The notes under the pieces were generated by a model, which was not told where the DNA came from, searched no databases, and saw nothing but the letters and a program-made list of their open reading frames with translations. Positions 1 through 9,553 of a DNA stretch of 64,000 bases are shown here, one piece after another. Source of the stretch: Streptomyces ardesiacus (lineage in GTDB: Bacteria > Actinomycetota > Actinomycetes > Streptomycetales > Streptomycetaceae); assembly GCF_003112575.1 (NCBI RefSeq), contig NZ_BEWC01000010.1, forward strand, positions 310,001 through 374,000, in the 5' to 3' direction. A program made the translations under genes and the position numbers. Numbering within the stretch: the first letter of the stretch is position 1; each line of letters begins with the position of its first letter.

Positions 1-332
1 GCCGACCCGGTGAGGGCCACGAGGGTGGTGCCGAGGCGGCGCACGACGTGCCGGGCGAGGGCACCGAGGGCGGCCTGGACGTCGTCGACGACGATCGCGG
101 GCACGCCGACGGGGCGGGAGCCGAGGACGGCCGCGGCTCCCGCTTCGACGACCTGCGCGGCGAAGTCGTGGCCGTCCACCCGTTCGCCGACGAAGGCGAC
201 GAAGAGGCTGCCCGGCCCCGCTTCCCGGGAGTCCCGGACGACCGGCCCGGTGACCTCGGCGGACGCGTCCGGTATGTCGTGCATCCGCCCGCCGACGACT
301 TCTGCGATCTCGGCGAGTGAGAGGGTGATCAC
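1..332 (-). CDS. murF: UDP-N-acetylmuramoyl-tripeptide--D-Ala-D-Ala ligase MurF (5' part only)
   Basis: MurF adds D-Ala-D-Ala to the UDP-MurNAc-tripeptide in the cytoplasm, the last soluble step of peptidoglycan precursor synthesis. About 110 codons are visible. They form the N-terminal substrate-binding part of a Mur ligase, with the typical stretch around DSREAGPGSLFVAFVGERVD, and the window edge cuts the gene inside VALTGS, the beginning of the TGSxGKT P-loop. The start is GTG at 332, preceded at about 7 bases by AGGGGA. It follows murE after 37 bases on the same strand and is surely in the same operon. The missing 3' end cannot be judged. Confidence 0.93.
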   Translation of the reverse strand, partial: MITLSLAEIAEVVGGRMHDIPDASAEVTGPVVRDSREAGPGSLFVAFVGERVDGHDFAAQVVEAGAAAVLGSRPVGVPAIVVDDVQAALGALARHVVRRLGTTLVALTGS

Positions 333-369
333 AAGTTCGTCCCCTGGATCAGAATCAGGATCGGCTGGA

Positions 370-2049
370 TCATTCGGGATCTCGTCCCTGGATCTTCTGG
401 ATGGCTTCGCGCAGCACCTGGCGGTCGTCGAAGGGACGGACGACGCCGGCGATGTCCTGGCCCTGCTCGTGGCCCTTGCCCGCCACCAGCACGGTGTCGC
501 CGGGCTCGGCCCGGGCGACGGCGGCGGCGATCGCGGCGGCCCGGTCCTCGAAGACCTGCACCTCGCCGCGCTCGTGCGCGGGCACGGAGGCCGCGCCCTG
601 GAGCATGGTGGCGAGGATGGCGAGCGGGTCCTCGGAGCGGGGGTTGTCGGAGGTCAGTACGGCGGTGTCGGCGAACCGGGCCACGGCGGCGCCCATCGGC
701 TCCCGCTTGGTGGTGTCCCGGTCGCCGCCGCAGCCGAGCACGGCGTGCAGCCTGCCCTCGGTGACCTTGCGCAGGGCCCGCAGCACCGACTCGACGGCGT
801 CCGTCTTGTGGGCGTAGTCGACCACCGCGAAGAAGGGCTGGCCCTCGTCCACCCGCTCCAGGCGTCCCGGCACACCCGGTACGGCGGCGACGCCGTCGGC
901 GGCGGCCTGCGGGTCGAGCCCGGCGGCGGCGAGGGCGACGATCGCGGCGAGGGTGTTCGCCACGTTGAACGGTCCCGCCAGCGGCGACTTCGCGGTGATC
1001 CGCTCGCCCTTCGGCCCGAGCACGGTGAACGTGGAGTCCAGCGGCCCGACCTCGACCTCGTCGGCGCGCCAGTCGGCGTCCGGGTGGCCCTCGGCGGAGT
1101 AGGTGACGACCGGGACGGTGGCCTCGTTGGCCAGGCGCCGCCCGTACTCGTCGTCGACGTTGACCACGCCAAGCCTGCTGCGCTTCGGCGTGAAGAGCTG
1201 CGCCTTCGCCTGGAAGTAGTCCTCCATGCCGGAGTGGAACTCCATGTGCTCCGGGCTGAGGTTGGTGAAGACCGCGATGTCGAAGACGCAGGCGTCGACA
1301 CGGCCGAGCACCAGGGCGTGGCTGGAGACCTCCATGGCGACCGCCTCGGTGCCGCGCTCGCGCATCACCGCGAACAGCGCCTGGAGGTCGGTGGCCTCGG
1401 GCGTGGTCCGCTCGGACTTGATGCGCTCGTCGCCGATGCGCATCTCGACCGTGCCGATCAGTCCGGTGGACTTCGCGGTGCGCAGACCGCCCTCGACCAG
1501 GTAGGCCGTGGTGGTCTTGCCGGAGGTGCCGGTGATGCCGATCTGGAGGAGGTCGCGGCCGGGGTGGCCGTAGATCGTGGCCGCCAGTTCGCCCATCCGC
1601 GCGCGCGGGTCGTCGACGACGAGCGCCGGCAGTCCAGCGGCCGCGGCACGCTCGGCGCCCGCCGGGTCGGTCAGCACGGCGGCGGCGCCGAGGCCCGCGG
1701 CCTGGGTGACGAAGTCGGCACCGTGGAGGCGGGCTCCGGGCAGGGCGGCGTACAGGTCACCGGGGCGGACGGCGCGCGAGTCGTGGGTGATGCCGGTGAT
1801 CTCGGCGGAGCCGTCCGGAGCGGTGACACCCAACTGACCGGCGAGTTCCGCGAGGGGGGTGGCGGAGATCCGCACCGGCCGGGGCGGTCCCGGGTATGTC
1901 ACGGGGTGGCCCTTCTGGGTGGTTTGGGACTGATCAGGGTGTGGCACGGCGGTGAGCGTACCGGGAGTACCCGCCCGGGGGCGAAGCGAGGGCTGGGCAG
2001 AGGCCCGGGGGCCGCTCTGGTTCCCGGGATCGGGGGTGATCGTTGTCAC
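370..2049 (-). CDS. murE: UDP-MurNAc-dipeptide--diaminopimelate ligase MurE
   Basis: MurE joins the third residue, diaminopimelate, to UDP-MurNAc-L-Ala-D-Glu. Streptomyces walls carry LL-DAP, so LL-DAP is the likely substrate; this is family and genus knowledge, not read from the sequence. The protein of 559 residues shows the P-loop GITGTSGKTTT near residue 180 and the DNPRSEDP motif of DAP-adding MurE enzymes near residue 440. The first 50 residues are a Pro/Ser-rich extension without homology to the fold. GTG at 2049 has AGGAA in front; a second GTG at 1902 (VTYPGPP) also has a good AAGGG site, so the true start may be there. The neighbours are ftsI upstream and murF downstream. Confidence 0.95.
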   Translation of the reverse strand: MTTITPDPGNQSGPRASAQPSLRPRAGTPGTLTAVPHPDQSQTTQKGHPVTYPGPPRPVRISATPLAELAGQLGVTAPDGSAEITGITHDSRAVRPGDLYAALPGARLHGADFVTQAAGLGAAAVLTDPAGAERAAAAGLPALVVDDPRARMGELAATIYGHPGRDLLQIGITGTSGKTTTAYLVEGGLRTAKSTGLIGTVEMRIGDERIKSERTTPEATDLQALFAVMRERGTEAVAMEVSSHALVLGRVDACVFDIAVFTNLSPEHMEFHSGMEDYFQAKAQLFTPKRSRLGVVNVDDEYGRRLANEATVPVVTYSAEGHPDADWRADEVEVGPLDSTFTVLGPKGERITAKSPLAGPFNVANTLAAIVALAAAGLDPQAAADGVAAVPGVPGRLERVDEGQPFFAVVDYAHKTDAVESVLRALRKVTEGRLHAVLGCGGDRDTTKREPMGAAVARFADTAVLTSDNPRSEDPLAILATMLQGAASVPAHERGEVQVFEDRAAAIAAAVARAEPGDTVLVAGKGHEQGQDIAGVVRPFDDRQVLREAIQKIQGRDPE

Positions 2050-2124
2050 GGGTGGTTCCTGGTGGCTCGGTACTGAAACGGCGCTGGCTCGGTACGGGCT
2101 CGGGGTCTGTGGGGGCGGTGGGGC

Positions 2125-4089
2125 TCAGGGCTTGAAGGTCACCGGGAGCCTCGCGGGCGCGGCCCCGGTCGGCGGGACCTGAAGGGTCTTCAGGGCGAAC
2201 TCCATGACCTGCTTGTAGATCGGTCCGCAGATCTGGCCGCCGAAGTAGCTGCCCTCGGTGGCGTTCTGGATGGCGCAGTAGACGGTGACGCGGGGCTTGT
2301 CGGCGGGGGCGAACCCGGCGAAGGACGACGTGTAGCCGTGGTACTTGCCGGTGGCCGGATCCACTCGGTTGGCCGTCCCCGTCTTGCCCGCCACCCGGTA
2401 GCCGGGGATGCGGGCCTTGGTGCCGGTGCCCTCCTCGTCGTCGACGACGGACTCCAGCATCTGCGCGAGGGTCTTCGCGGTCTTCTCGCTGGTCACCCGG
2501 GTCTTCTTGGGCTCGGGGGCCGGGGTGAAGCGTCCGTCGGCGCCCTTGGTGCCGCGGACGAGGGTGGGGTCGATGCGGACGCCGCCGTTGGCGATCGTCG
2601 AGTAGATGGAGGCCGCCTGGAGCGCGTTCACGGAGACGCCCTGGCCGAAAGGAATCGTGTACTGCTGCGAGGTCGACCACTGGCCGGGCGGCGCGAGGAT
2701 GCCCTTCGTCTCGCCGGGGAAGCCGAGCCCGCTGTAGGCGCCGAGGCCGAACTTGCGCAGGTAGGAGTAGAGCACCTTGTTGGCCTCGGCCTGGGTCTTG
2801 CCCAGTTCGCCGGTGGCCATGATGGTGCCGATGTTGCTGGACTTGGCGAGCACGCCGTTGAGCGTGAGGTACCAGGTCGGGTGGTCGATGTCGTCCTTGA
2901 AGAGCCGGTCGCCGCGCTTGAGCCGGTTGGGGACGGTGATGTGGGTGCCGGGGGTGGCGGCGTTCTCCTCCAGCACGGCCGCCATCGACAGCACCTTGGC
3001 GGTGGAGCCCGGCTCGAAGGCGTCCTGGAGGGCGGCGTTGCCGAGCGCTTCCGGGTCGGCGTGGGCGAGGTCGCCGGGGTCGAAGCCCGGCGCGTTGGCC
3101 ATGGCCAGGATCTCGCCGGTGGTGGTGTCCTGCACGATGACGTAGCCGCCGTCGGCCTTGGACTTCTCCACCTGCTCGCTGATGGCGTGCTGCGCGGCCC
3201 ACTGGATGTCGCGGTCGATGGTCAGCTCGACGTCGCTGCCGGGCACGGCGGGCGTCTCGGTGGAACCGGCGGTGGGCACCTGGCGCCCGCCGGACTGCGC
3301 GTAGCGGATCTTGCCGTCCTCGCCGGCCAGCACCTTGTCCAGCTTCCGCTCCAGGCCGCCGCCGCCCTTGCCGTCGGCGCCGACCCAGCCGAGGACACCG
3401 GCCGCGAGGTCGCCGCCCGGGTACACGCGCTTGCTGCTGGGGTCGGCGAAGACGCCCGCGAGGACGTTGACCGCGGACTTGTCGGTCTCCGTCTTGGTGG
3501 TGAGCGCGGTCTTCAGGTCCTTGATCTGGTTCCAGACCTGGGGGGTCTGCCGGCGGGCGAGGCGGACGTAGCGCAGTTTCTTGTTCTTCGGACGCAGCAC
3601 CTCGGCCAGGTCCTCCGGCTTCTGGCCGAGGATCGGCGCGAGCAGCGCCGCCGCCTGTTCGGGCCCGTCGTCGACCTCGAGCTGTTCGCGGGTGAACATC
3701 GTGGGGTCGGCGGTGATGTCGTAGGAGTCCACGGTGGTCGCGAGGGCGACGCCGTTGCGGTCGGTGATCCCGCCGCGCTCGGCGGGCAGGGTATGCACGA
3801 CGTAGCGGTTCTGCGCGGCCTTCGCGGAGTACGTGCCGGCGTCGACGGCCTGCACCTGCAGGAGCCGTACGACGAACGTGGCCAGCACCAGGGTCAGCGC
3901 GAGCCCGATCATGCGCAGCCGCGGGCGCGGGCTGCCCAGCCGGAAGGCGCGGGGCGCGGGCCGGGACGGTCCCGGCCTGCGGGCCGGCCGGGCGCCGGGG
4001 CCCGGGCGGCGCCCGCCGCCGGGGCGGGCGGGCCTGGCCGGTCCGGGCACCCGGCGGCGCGGCGGTTGCCTGTCGGACACTTCCGTCAC
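2125..4089 (-). CDS. ftsI: Septal peptidoglycan transpeptidase FtsI (PBP3 class B)
   Basis: A membrane-anchored class B penicillin-binding protein that crosslinks septal peptidoglycan with FtsW. Of 654 residues, the first 55 or so are a Pro/Arg-rich cytoplasmic tail, followed by one membrane segment (about 58-80), a dimerisation/linker domain and the transpeptidase domain. The catalytic motifs are all present: STAK near residue 360, SSN near 417 and KTG near 568. The ATG overlaps the ftsL stop by four bases (ATGA), so the two are translationally coupled. Its length and motif order are normal for actinobacterial FtsI. Confidence 0.96.
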   Translation of the reverse strand: MTEVSDRQPPRRRVPGPARPARPGGGRRPGPGARPARRPGPSRPAPRAFRLGSPRPRLRMIGLALTLVLATFVVRLLQVQAVDAGTYSAKAAQNRYVVHTLPAERGGITDRNGVALATTVDSYDITADPTMFTREQLEVDDGPEQAAALLAPILGQKPEDLAEVLRPKNKKLRYVRLARRQTPQVWNQIKDLKTALTTKTETDKSAVNVLAGVFADPSSKRVYPGGDLAAGVLGWVGADGKGGGGLERKLDKVLAGEDGKIRYAQSGGRQVPTAGSTETPAVPGSDVELTIDRDIQWAAQHAISEQVEKSKADGGYVIVQDTTTGEILAMANAPGFDPGDLAHADPEALGNAALQDAFEPGSTAKVLSMAAVLEENAATPGTHITVPNRLKRGDRLFKDDIDHPTWYLTLNGVLAKSSNIGTIMATGELGKTQAEANKVLYSYLRKFGLGAYSGLGFPGETKGILAPPGQWSTSQQYTIPFGQGVSVNALQAASIYSTIANGGVRIDPTLVRGTKGADGRFTPAPEPKKTRVTSEKTAKTLAQMLESVVDDEEGTGTKARIPGYRVAGKTGTANRVDPATGKYHGYTSSFAGFAPADKPRVTVYCAIQNATEGSYFGGQICGPIYKQVMEFALKTLQVPPTGAAPARLPVTFKP

Positions 4090-4625
4090 CTGCCGTCAGT
4101 CGTGGTCGGGGTGGGCGTCGCGGCCGCGGTGGGGGACGCGGGGACCGCCGGGGCGGACGGCTCGGTGTAGGGGGACGGCGTGGCCGCGGACGGGCCCGCG
4201 GAGGTCGCGGTCAGCGCTTCGGGGGCGAGCACGAGCGGGGTGGCCGCGGCGGGCGCGGGGCTGGGCGATCCCTTGACCTTCCCGTCGGGGCCGAGGAAGG
4301 CGGGGTCGCCGCCGGGCACCATGCCCAGTTCGCGGGCGCGGCGCTGGAGGGCCTGGGGGGCGGAGTAGGCGTCGATGTCCCGCTGGAGCGCCTGTTCCTC
4401 GTCGGTCAGCTCCTTGGTGCGCTGCTTCAGGTCGTCCAGTTGGAAGGAGCCCTCGCTCAGGGCGGAGTTGAGCACCAGGAGCCCGATGAGACCGCCGCCG
4501 AGGAGGACGACGACCAGGAGGACGAAGGGGGCACGGGCCGCCTGGCCGCGGGCACTGCCCGTCGGCAGCAGCCGGGCGAGGCGGGCCGCTCTGCCCTTCA
4601 GCTCGGGTGTGGTCTTCCTGCTCAC
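4086..4625 (-). CDS. ftsL: FtsL-like septum formation initiator protein
   Basis: A small bitopic membrane protein in the ftsL position between rsmH and ftsI; FtsL recruits and activates FtsW-FtsI with DivIC/FtsB. The 179 residues have a basic cytoplasmic N-terminus, one hydrophobic segment near residues 29-51, a coiled-coil region (LDDLKQRTKELTDEEQALQR), and a low-complexity Ala/Pro/Thr tail. The GTG at 4625 is chosen because GGAGGGCGA lies directly upstream; a longer frame reaching 4778 would overlap rsmH and has unconvincing composition. Sequence conservation of FtsL is low, so the call rests on topology and position. Confidence 0.88.
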   Translation of the reverse strand: MSRKTTPELKGRAARLARLLPTGSARGQAARAPFVLLVVVLLGGGLIGLLVLNSALSEGSFQLDDLKQRTKELTDEEQALQRDIDAYSAPQALQRRARELGMVPGGDPAFLGPDGKVKGSPSPAPAAATPLVLAPEALTATSAGPSAATPSPYTEPSAPAVPASPTAAATPTPTTTDGR

Positions 4626-4680
4626 TCGCCCTCCCCCAGGGGGTGTGGTCCGCACCCGTGCCGGGCCTGCCTGGCTCGTT

Positions 4681-5637
4681 TCACCCGAGGGACTCCCTGA
4701 TGCGCTCGGCGCCGCGCAGCCGTGCCGGTGCCGCCCGCCGGTTCTCGGCGATCTCCTCCTCGGTGGGAAGTTCGGCACCGCGCGTCAGCAGCTTGAGGCG
4801 CGGCGCGTAACGTTCGGGGACGACGGGCAGCCCGGGCGGCGCGGTGTTGGCGGCGCCGGCCGCGAACACCTGCTTGACCAGCCGGTCCTCCAGCGAGTGG
4901 TACGACAGTACGGCGATCCGTCCGCCCACCGCGAGGGCCTCGACGGCCGCCGGGATCGCCCGCTCCAGCACGGACAGCTCGCCGTTGACCTCGATGCGCA
5001 GGGCCTGGAAGGTGCGCTTGGCCGGGTTGCCGCCGGTGCGCTTGGCGGCCTGCGGCAGCGCCGCGCGGATCAGCTCGACGAGGCGGGCGCTGTTGGTGAA
5101 CGGCTCCTTCTCACGCTCGCGCACGATCGCGGAGACGATCCGCTTGGCCTGCTTCTCCTCGCCGTACGCCCGCAGGATGCGGACGAGTTCGCCGGGCGGG
5201 TAGGTGTTGAGGACCTCGGCCGCGCTCATGCCGGTGCTCTGGTCCATCCGCATGTCGAGCGGGGCGTCCTGGGCGTAGGCGAAGCCGCGGCCTGCCTCGT
5301 CCAGCTGCATCGAGGAGACACCAAGGTCGAACAGCACGCCCTGGACGCGGGGGAGGCCGAGCCGGTCGAGCACGTCGGGCAGTTCGTCGTAGACGGCGTG
5401 CACGAGGGTGGCGCGCTCGCCGTACGGGGCGAGCCGCTCGCCGGACAGGCGCAGGGCCTCCTTGTCGCGGTCGAGTGCCACGAGCCGGGCCTCGGGGAAG
5501 CGTGCGAGGAGGGCCTCGCTGTGCCCGCCGAGTCCCAGCGTGCAGTCGACGACCACGGCCCCCGGCTCCTGGAGGGCGGGCGCCAGCAGGTCCAGACACC
5601 GCTGGAGCATCACCGGGACGTGTCGACTCTGGCTCAA
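4681..5637 (-). CDS. rsmH: 16S rRNA (cytosine-1402-N4)-methyltransferase RsmH
   Basis: RsmH (MraW) methylates N4 of C1402 in the ribosomal P site using SAM. The 318 residues start MSQSRHVPVML, carry the SAM-binding motif DCTLGLGGHSEALL near residue 31 and the family helix FDLGVSSMQLDEAGRGFAY near residue 105. It is the first gene of this dcw operon. Many bacteria carry mraZ immediately upstream, but here the upstream 420 bases hold only a promoter and then the divergent carbonic anhydrase gene. Confidence 0.96.
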   Translation of the reverse strand: MSQSRHVPVMLQRCLDLLAPALQEPGAVVVDCTLGLGGHSEALLARFPEARLVALDRDKEALRLSGERLAPYGERATLVHAVYDELPDVLDRLGLPRVQGVLFDLGVSSMQLDEAGRGFAYAQDAPLDMRMDQSTGMSAAEVLNTYPPGELVRILRAYGEEKQAKRIVSAIVREREKEPFTNSARLVELIRAALPQAAKRTGGNPAKRTFQALRIEVNGELSVLERAIPAAVEALAVGGRIAVLSYHSLEDRLVKQVFAAGAANTAPPGLPVVPERYAPRLKLLTRGAELPTEEEIAENRRAAPARLRGAERIRESLG

Positions 5638-6065
5638 GTGGGGCGGCCTCTCAGGTCCGGCACGGCGTCACGCACCGCCGGGTCCCCTCCCGCTCGCGTC
5701 TGAAGGGGATGCCTGCCGGCGCCAAAAGCGTCGGCCGGCCGGGAGCGGGAGGAGGCCGAGCCGTACGTACGCGCCGCGCACGTGGGGAGATCTGGCGGGA
5801 CGTCGCCCAGGTCTCCGGGGAATTCAGTCCAGCAGGGAGATCCTCGCCTCCCGCTTCGCGTCACTTTAGTCCACCGTGTCGCCCGGTCAATCAACCGGCC
5901 TGCGCGTCGCGGCCGTCGGCGTCCGCAAACCGGCACGGCCGGGCATTTCACCCGTACGGCCGCATTCGCACCACTCTGTGGATTGGCTCACAGCGGGCTC
6001 CGATGCCATTCTTTGTCCCGCTTCGCAGCGGGCCACGGGCGGGAACGGCCAGTAACGTCATGGAT
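5638..6065. other. Divergent intergenic region between rsmH and carbonic anhydrase gene
   Basis: I see no supported gene in these 428 bases. It holds the rsmH promoter candidate at 5863-5890, which would give a 5' leader of about 220 nucleotides, and a -10-like TAACGT just before the carbonic anhydrase start. The leader contains short GC-rich inverted repeats but nothing I can assign to a known RNA family. No mraZ remnant was recognised. Confidence 0.6.
5863..5890 (-). promoter_or_regulatory. Putative promoter of the rsmH-ftsL-ftsI-murE-murF operon
   Basis: Read on the minus strand: -35 TTGACC (5885-5890), a 16-base spacer and -10 TAAAGT (5863-5868), a good match to the vegetative Streptomyces consensus. 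The predicted transcription start near 5856 leaves a 5' leader of about 220 nucleotides before rsmH. Confidence 0.55.
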
Positions 6066-6614
6066 ATGACGACTTCCGCATCGGTACCCGCAGGCTCCGC
6101 ATCCGCCACCGTGGCCGACCACACCGTCACCGACCGGCTCGTCGAGGCCAACGCCCGGTACGCCTCGGCGTTCAGCGACCCCGGAATGGACGCCCGCCCG
6201 GTCCAGCGCGTCGCGGTGGTGGCCTGTATGGACGCCCGCCTCGACCTGCACGCCGCCCTCGGCCTGAAGCTCGGCGACTGCCACACGATCCGCAACGCGG
6301 GCGGCGTCGTCACCGACGACGTGATCCGCTCCCTGACGATCAGCCAGCGTGCGCTCGGCACCCGCAGCGTGGCCCTGATCCACCACACCAACTGCGGCAT
6401 GGAGTCCATCACCGAGGACTTCCGCCACGACCTGGAGCTGGAGGTCGGCCAGCGTCCGGCATGGGCGGTGGAGTCCTTCCGGGACGCCGACCAGGACGTG
6501 CGGCAGTCGATCGAGCGGGTGCGCACCTCGCCGTTCCTGCTGCACACCGAGGACGTGCGCGGCTTCGTCTTCGACGTCAAGACGGGCCTGCTGCGCGAGG
6601 TCGACCCCGCCTGA
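6066..6614 (+). CDS. Beta-class carbonic anhydrase
   Basis: Interconverts CO2 and bicarbonate in the cytoplasm with a Zn2+ cofactor. The 182-residue protein has the zinc-ligand and catalytic motifs of the short beta class: CMDARLDL near residue 57 (first Cys plus the Asp-Arg dyad), and HHTNCGM near residue 106 (His and second Cys). ATG at 6066 is preferred over ATG at 6060 in the same frame: neither has a ribosome binding site, and a TAACGT hexamer at 6053-6058 ends 7 bases before 6066, which fits a leaderless transcript. It stands alone, divergent from the dcw operon and 277 bases ahead of the MoxR operon. Confidence 0.9.
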   Translation: MTTSASVPAGSASATVADHTVTDRLVEANARYASAFSDPGMDARPVQRVAVVACMDARLDLHAALGLKLGDCHTIRNAGGVVTDDVIRSLTISQRALGTRSVALIHHTNCGMESITEDFRHDLELEVGQRPAWAVESFRDADQDVRQSIERVRTSPFLLHTEDVRGFVFDVKTGLLREVDPA

Positions 6615-6770
6615 CGCGTCACCCGGTGGCCCGCTCCGGCGAACCCGCCGGGCGGGCGCCCGCGGGCCGCGCGCCCATCGGTGCTGGGCACCGACGTGTG
6701 GCGACCAGTTGTCCACAGGCAGTGACACGAATCGGTAACGGCGGCAAGAATGCGGGAAGTGGTGTCGCAC

Positions 6771-6797
6771 GGAACTTTTTCCGGGCGGTGTCCGTGA
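6771..6797 (+). promoter_or_regulatory. Possible ECF-type promoter before the MoxR operon
   Basis: GGAAC at 6771, then 17 bases, then CGTGA at 6793. This resembles the S. coelicolor SigE envelope-stress consensus GGAAC-N16/17-CGTCT in the -35 but only partly in the -10. It lies about 100 bases before the MoxR start. The assignment is tentative. Confidence 0.25.
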
Positions 6798-6891
6798 TTC
6801 GGGGTGGGCCGGTCCGCGCAGTGGGGCCGGCCCGGCAAGTTGGGGTACCCCCATCGCTCAGGGAGTGCGGGGCAAGGCCGAGGAGGGCCGG

Positions 6892-7955
<1,064 letters not shown>

Positions 7956-7959
<4 letters not shown>

Positions 7960-9323
7960 TGGACGCCGGGGGGACGGCCGGGGCCGGGGAGGACCGGGGC
8001 GAGGGCGGCGGCATCCGGACCGCGCTGGCCGGTCTGACCACCCGCGGGCGGTCCTTCCTGGCCGCGGGCATCGCCGCCGCGATCTGCGCCTACGTCCTCG
8101 GGCAGAGCGACCTGCTGCGCGTCGGGCTGCTGCTGGGCGTGCTGCCCCTGGTCTGCGTGGTGGTGCTCCACCGCACGCGCTACCGGGTCGCGGGCAGTCG
8201 CCGGCTCTCCCCCGGGCGGATGCCCGCGGGCAGCGAGGCCCGGGTCCACCTGCGCGTCGACAACGTCTCCCGGCTGCCCACCGGTCTGCTGATGCTCCAG
8301 GACCGGGTGCCCTACGTGCTCGGCCCGCGTCCCCGCTTCGTGCTCGACCGGGTCGAGCCGGGCGGCCGCCGCGAGGTGTCCTACCGGGTCCGTTCCGACC
8401 TGCGCGGCCGCTACCCGCTGGGGCCGCTGCAACTGCGCCTGACCGATCCCTTCGGCCTGTGCGAACTCACCCGCTCCTTCTCGGCGCACGACACGCTGAC
8501 CGTGATCCCGCGCGTGGAGGCCCTGCCGCCGGTGCGGCTGAGCGGCGAGGCGAAGGGGTACGGCGAGGGCAGGCAGCGCTCACTCGCCCTGGCCGGCGAC
8601 GACGACGTGATCCCGCGCGGATACCGGTACGGCGACGACCTGCGCCGCGTGCACTGGCGCTCCACCGCGCGGTACGGCGAGCTGATGGTGCGCCGCGAGG
8701 AGCAGCCACAGCGGGCCCGCTGCACGGTGCTCCTGGACACCCGGGGGGTGGCCTTCGAGGGCGCGGGCCCCGACTCGTCCTTCGAGTGGGCGGTGTCGGG
8801 CGCGGCGTCGGTGCTGGTGCACATGCTGGAGCGGGGCTTCTCGGTCCGGCTGCTCACCGACACCGGCGACTCGGTGCCGGGCGAGGGCGCCGACGGTTTC
8901 GCGGGCGTGAGCCAGGGCACGGCCGAGGCGGCCGGTCTGATGCTGGACACCCTCGCGGTGATCGACCACTCCGACGGCACGGGCCTGTCCGCGGCCTACG
9001 ACACGCTGCGCGGCGGGAACGAGGGGCTGCTGGTGGCGTTCTTCGGCGATCTGGACGAGGAGCAGGCCGCGGTGGCCGCCAAGATGCGGCAGCGCAGCGG
9101 CGGCGCCCTCGCCTTCCTCCTGGACAGCGAGACCTGGTCCCGGGAACCGGCCGACGTGCCCGGTCCCCCGGAGGGGAGCGGGGAACGGCTGCGCATGCTC
9201 CGCGAGTCGGGCTGGACCGCCGTGACCGTCCCCCGGGGCGCCTCGGTGGAGGAGCTGTGGCGCACGGCCGACCACGAGCGCACCACCCTGACGTCCCCGG
9301 CCGGCGCAAAGGCGGCGCGATGA
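7956..9323 (+). CDS. DUF58 domain-containing membrane protein
   Basis: A 455-residue protein with two hydrophobic segments near residues 28-65, then a beta-rich region and the DUF58 (von Willebrand A-like) domain with its signature GDDLRRVHWRSTARYGELMV near residue 225. DUF58 proteins are the usual partners of MoxR ATPases; their molecular function is not established. The GTG start at 7956 overlaps the MoxR stop by four bases; ATG at 7959 is an equally possible start. Its TGA overlaps an ATG at 9320, which opens a short low-complexity frame before the next real gene. Confidence 0.9.
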
Positions 9324-9553
9324 GCGGGCGGGGGCGGCCGGTGCGCCCCCTTCCGGCGACCGGCCGGGCACGGCCGGCGCCTTGGCCCGCGGCGGCCGGG
9401 CGGGCTCCGCGGGCCGGAGCGGGCGGACGGGCACGGATCGCGGCCCGCGCGGACGGCCGGGCGTGCGGGCGACAGGGGCGGACGGGCGGTGCCGGACCGC
9501 GGCCGGCCGCCCCCACGACCACCGGCCGGAGGGCGGGGCGATGAGCGGGCGGG
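9318..9553 (+). repeat. 16-bp direct repeats bracketing an unusual spacer
   Basis: The string GCGATGAGCGGGCGGG occurs at 9317-9332, across the DUF58 stop, and again at 9538-9553, across the TgpA start, exactly 221 bases apart. Between them a 74-codon frame (9320-9544) of Arg/Ala/Gly/Pro-rich sequence begins in the first ATGA and ends in the second ATGA. This could be a duplication that preserved coupling, or a chance frame in GC-rich DNA. Confidence 0.6.

Noticed and set aside
10..2076. Long open frame antisense to murE (over 680 codons)
   Set aside because: In DNA of this G+C content antisense frames stay open by chance. It lies across a certain gene, has Gly/Arg/Val-biased composition without motifs, and no ribosome binding site.
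9320..9544. 74-codon frame between DUF58 and TgpA as a confident gene
   Set aside because: Composition is low complexity (Arg, Ala, Gly, Pro) and no family is recognised; kept only as a repeat/insert observation.
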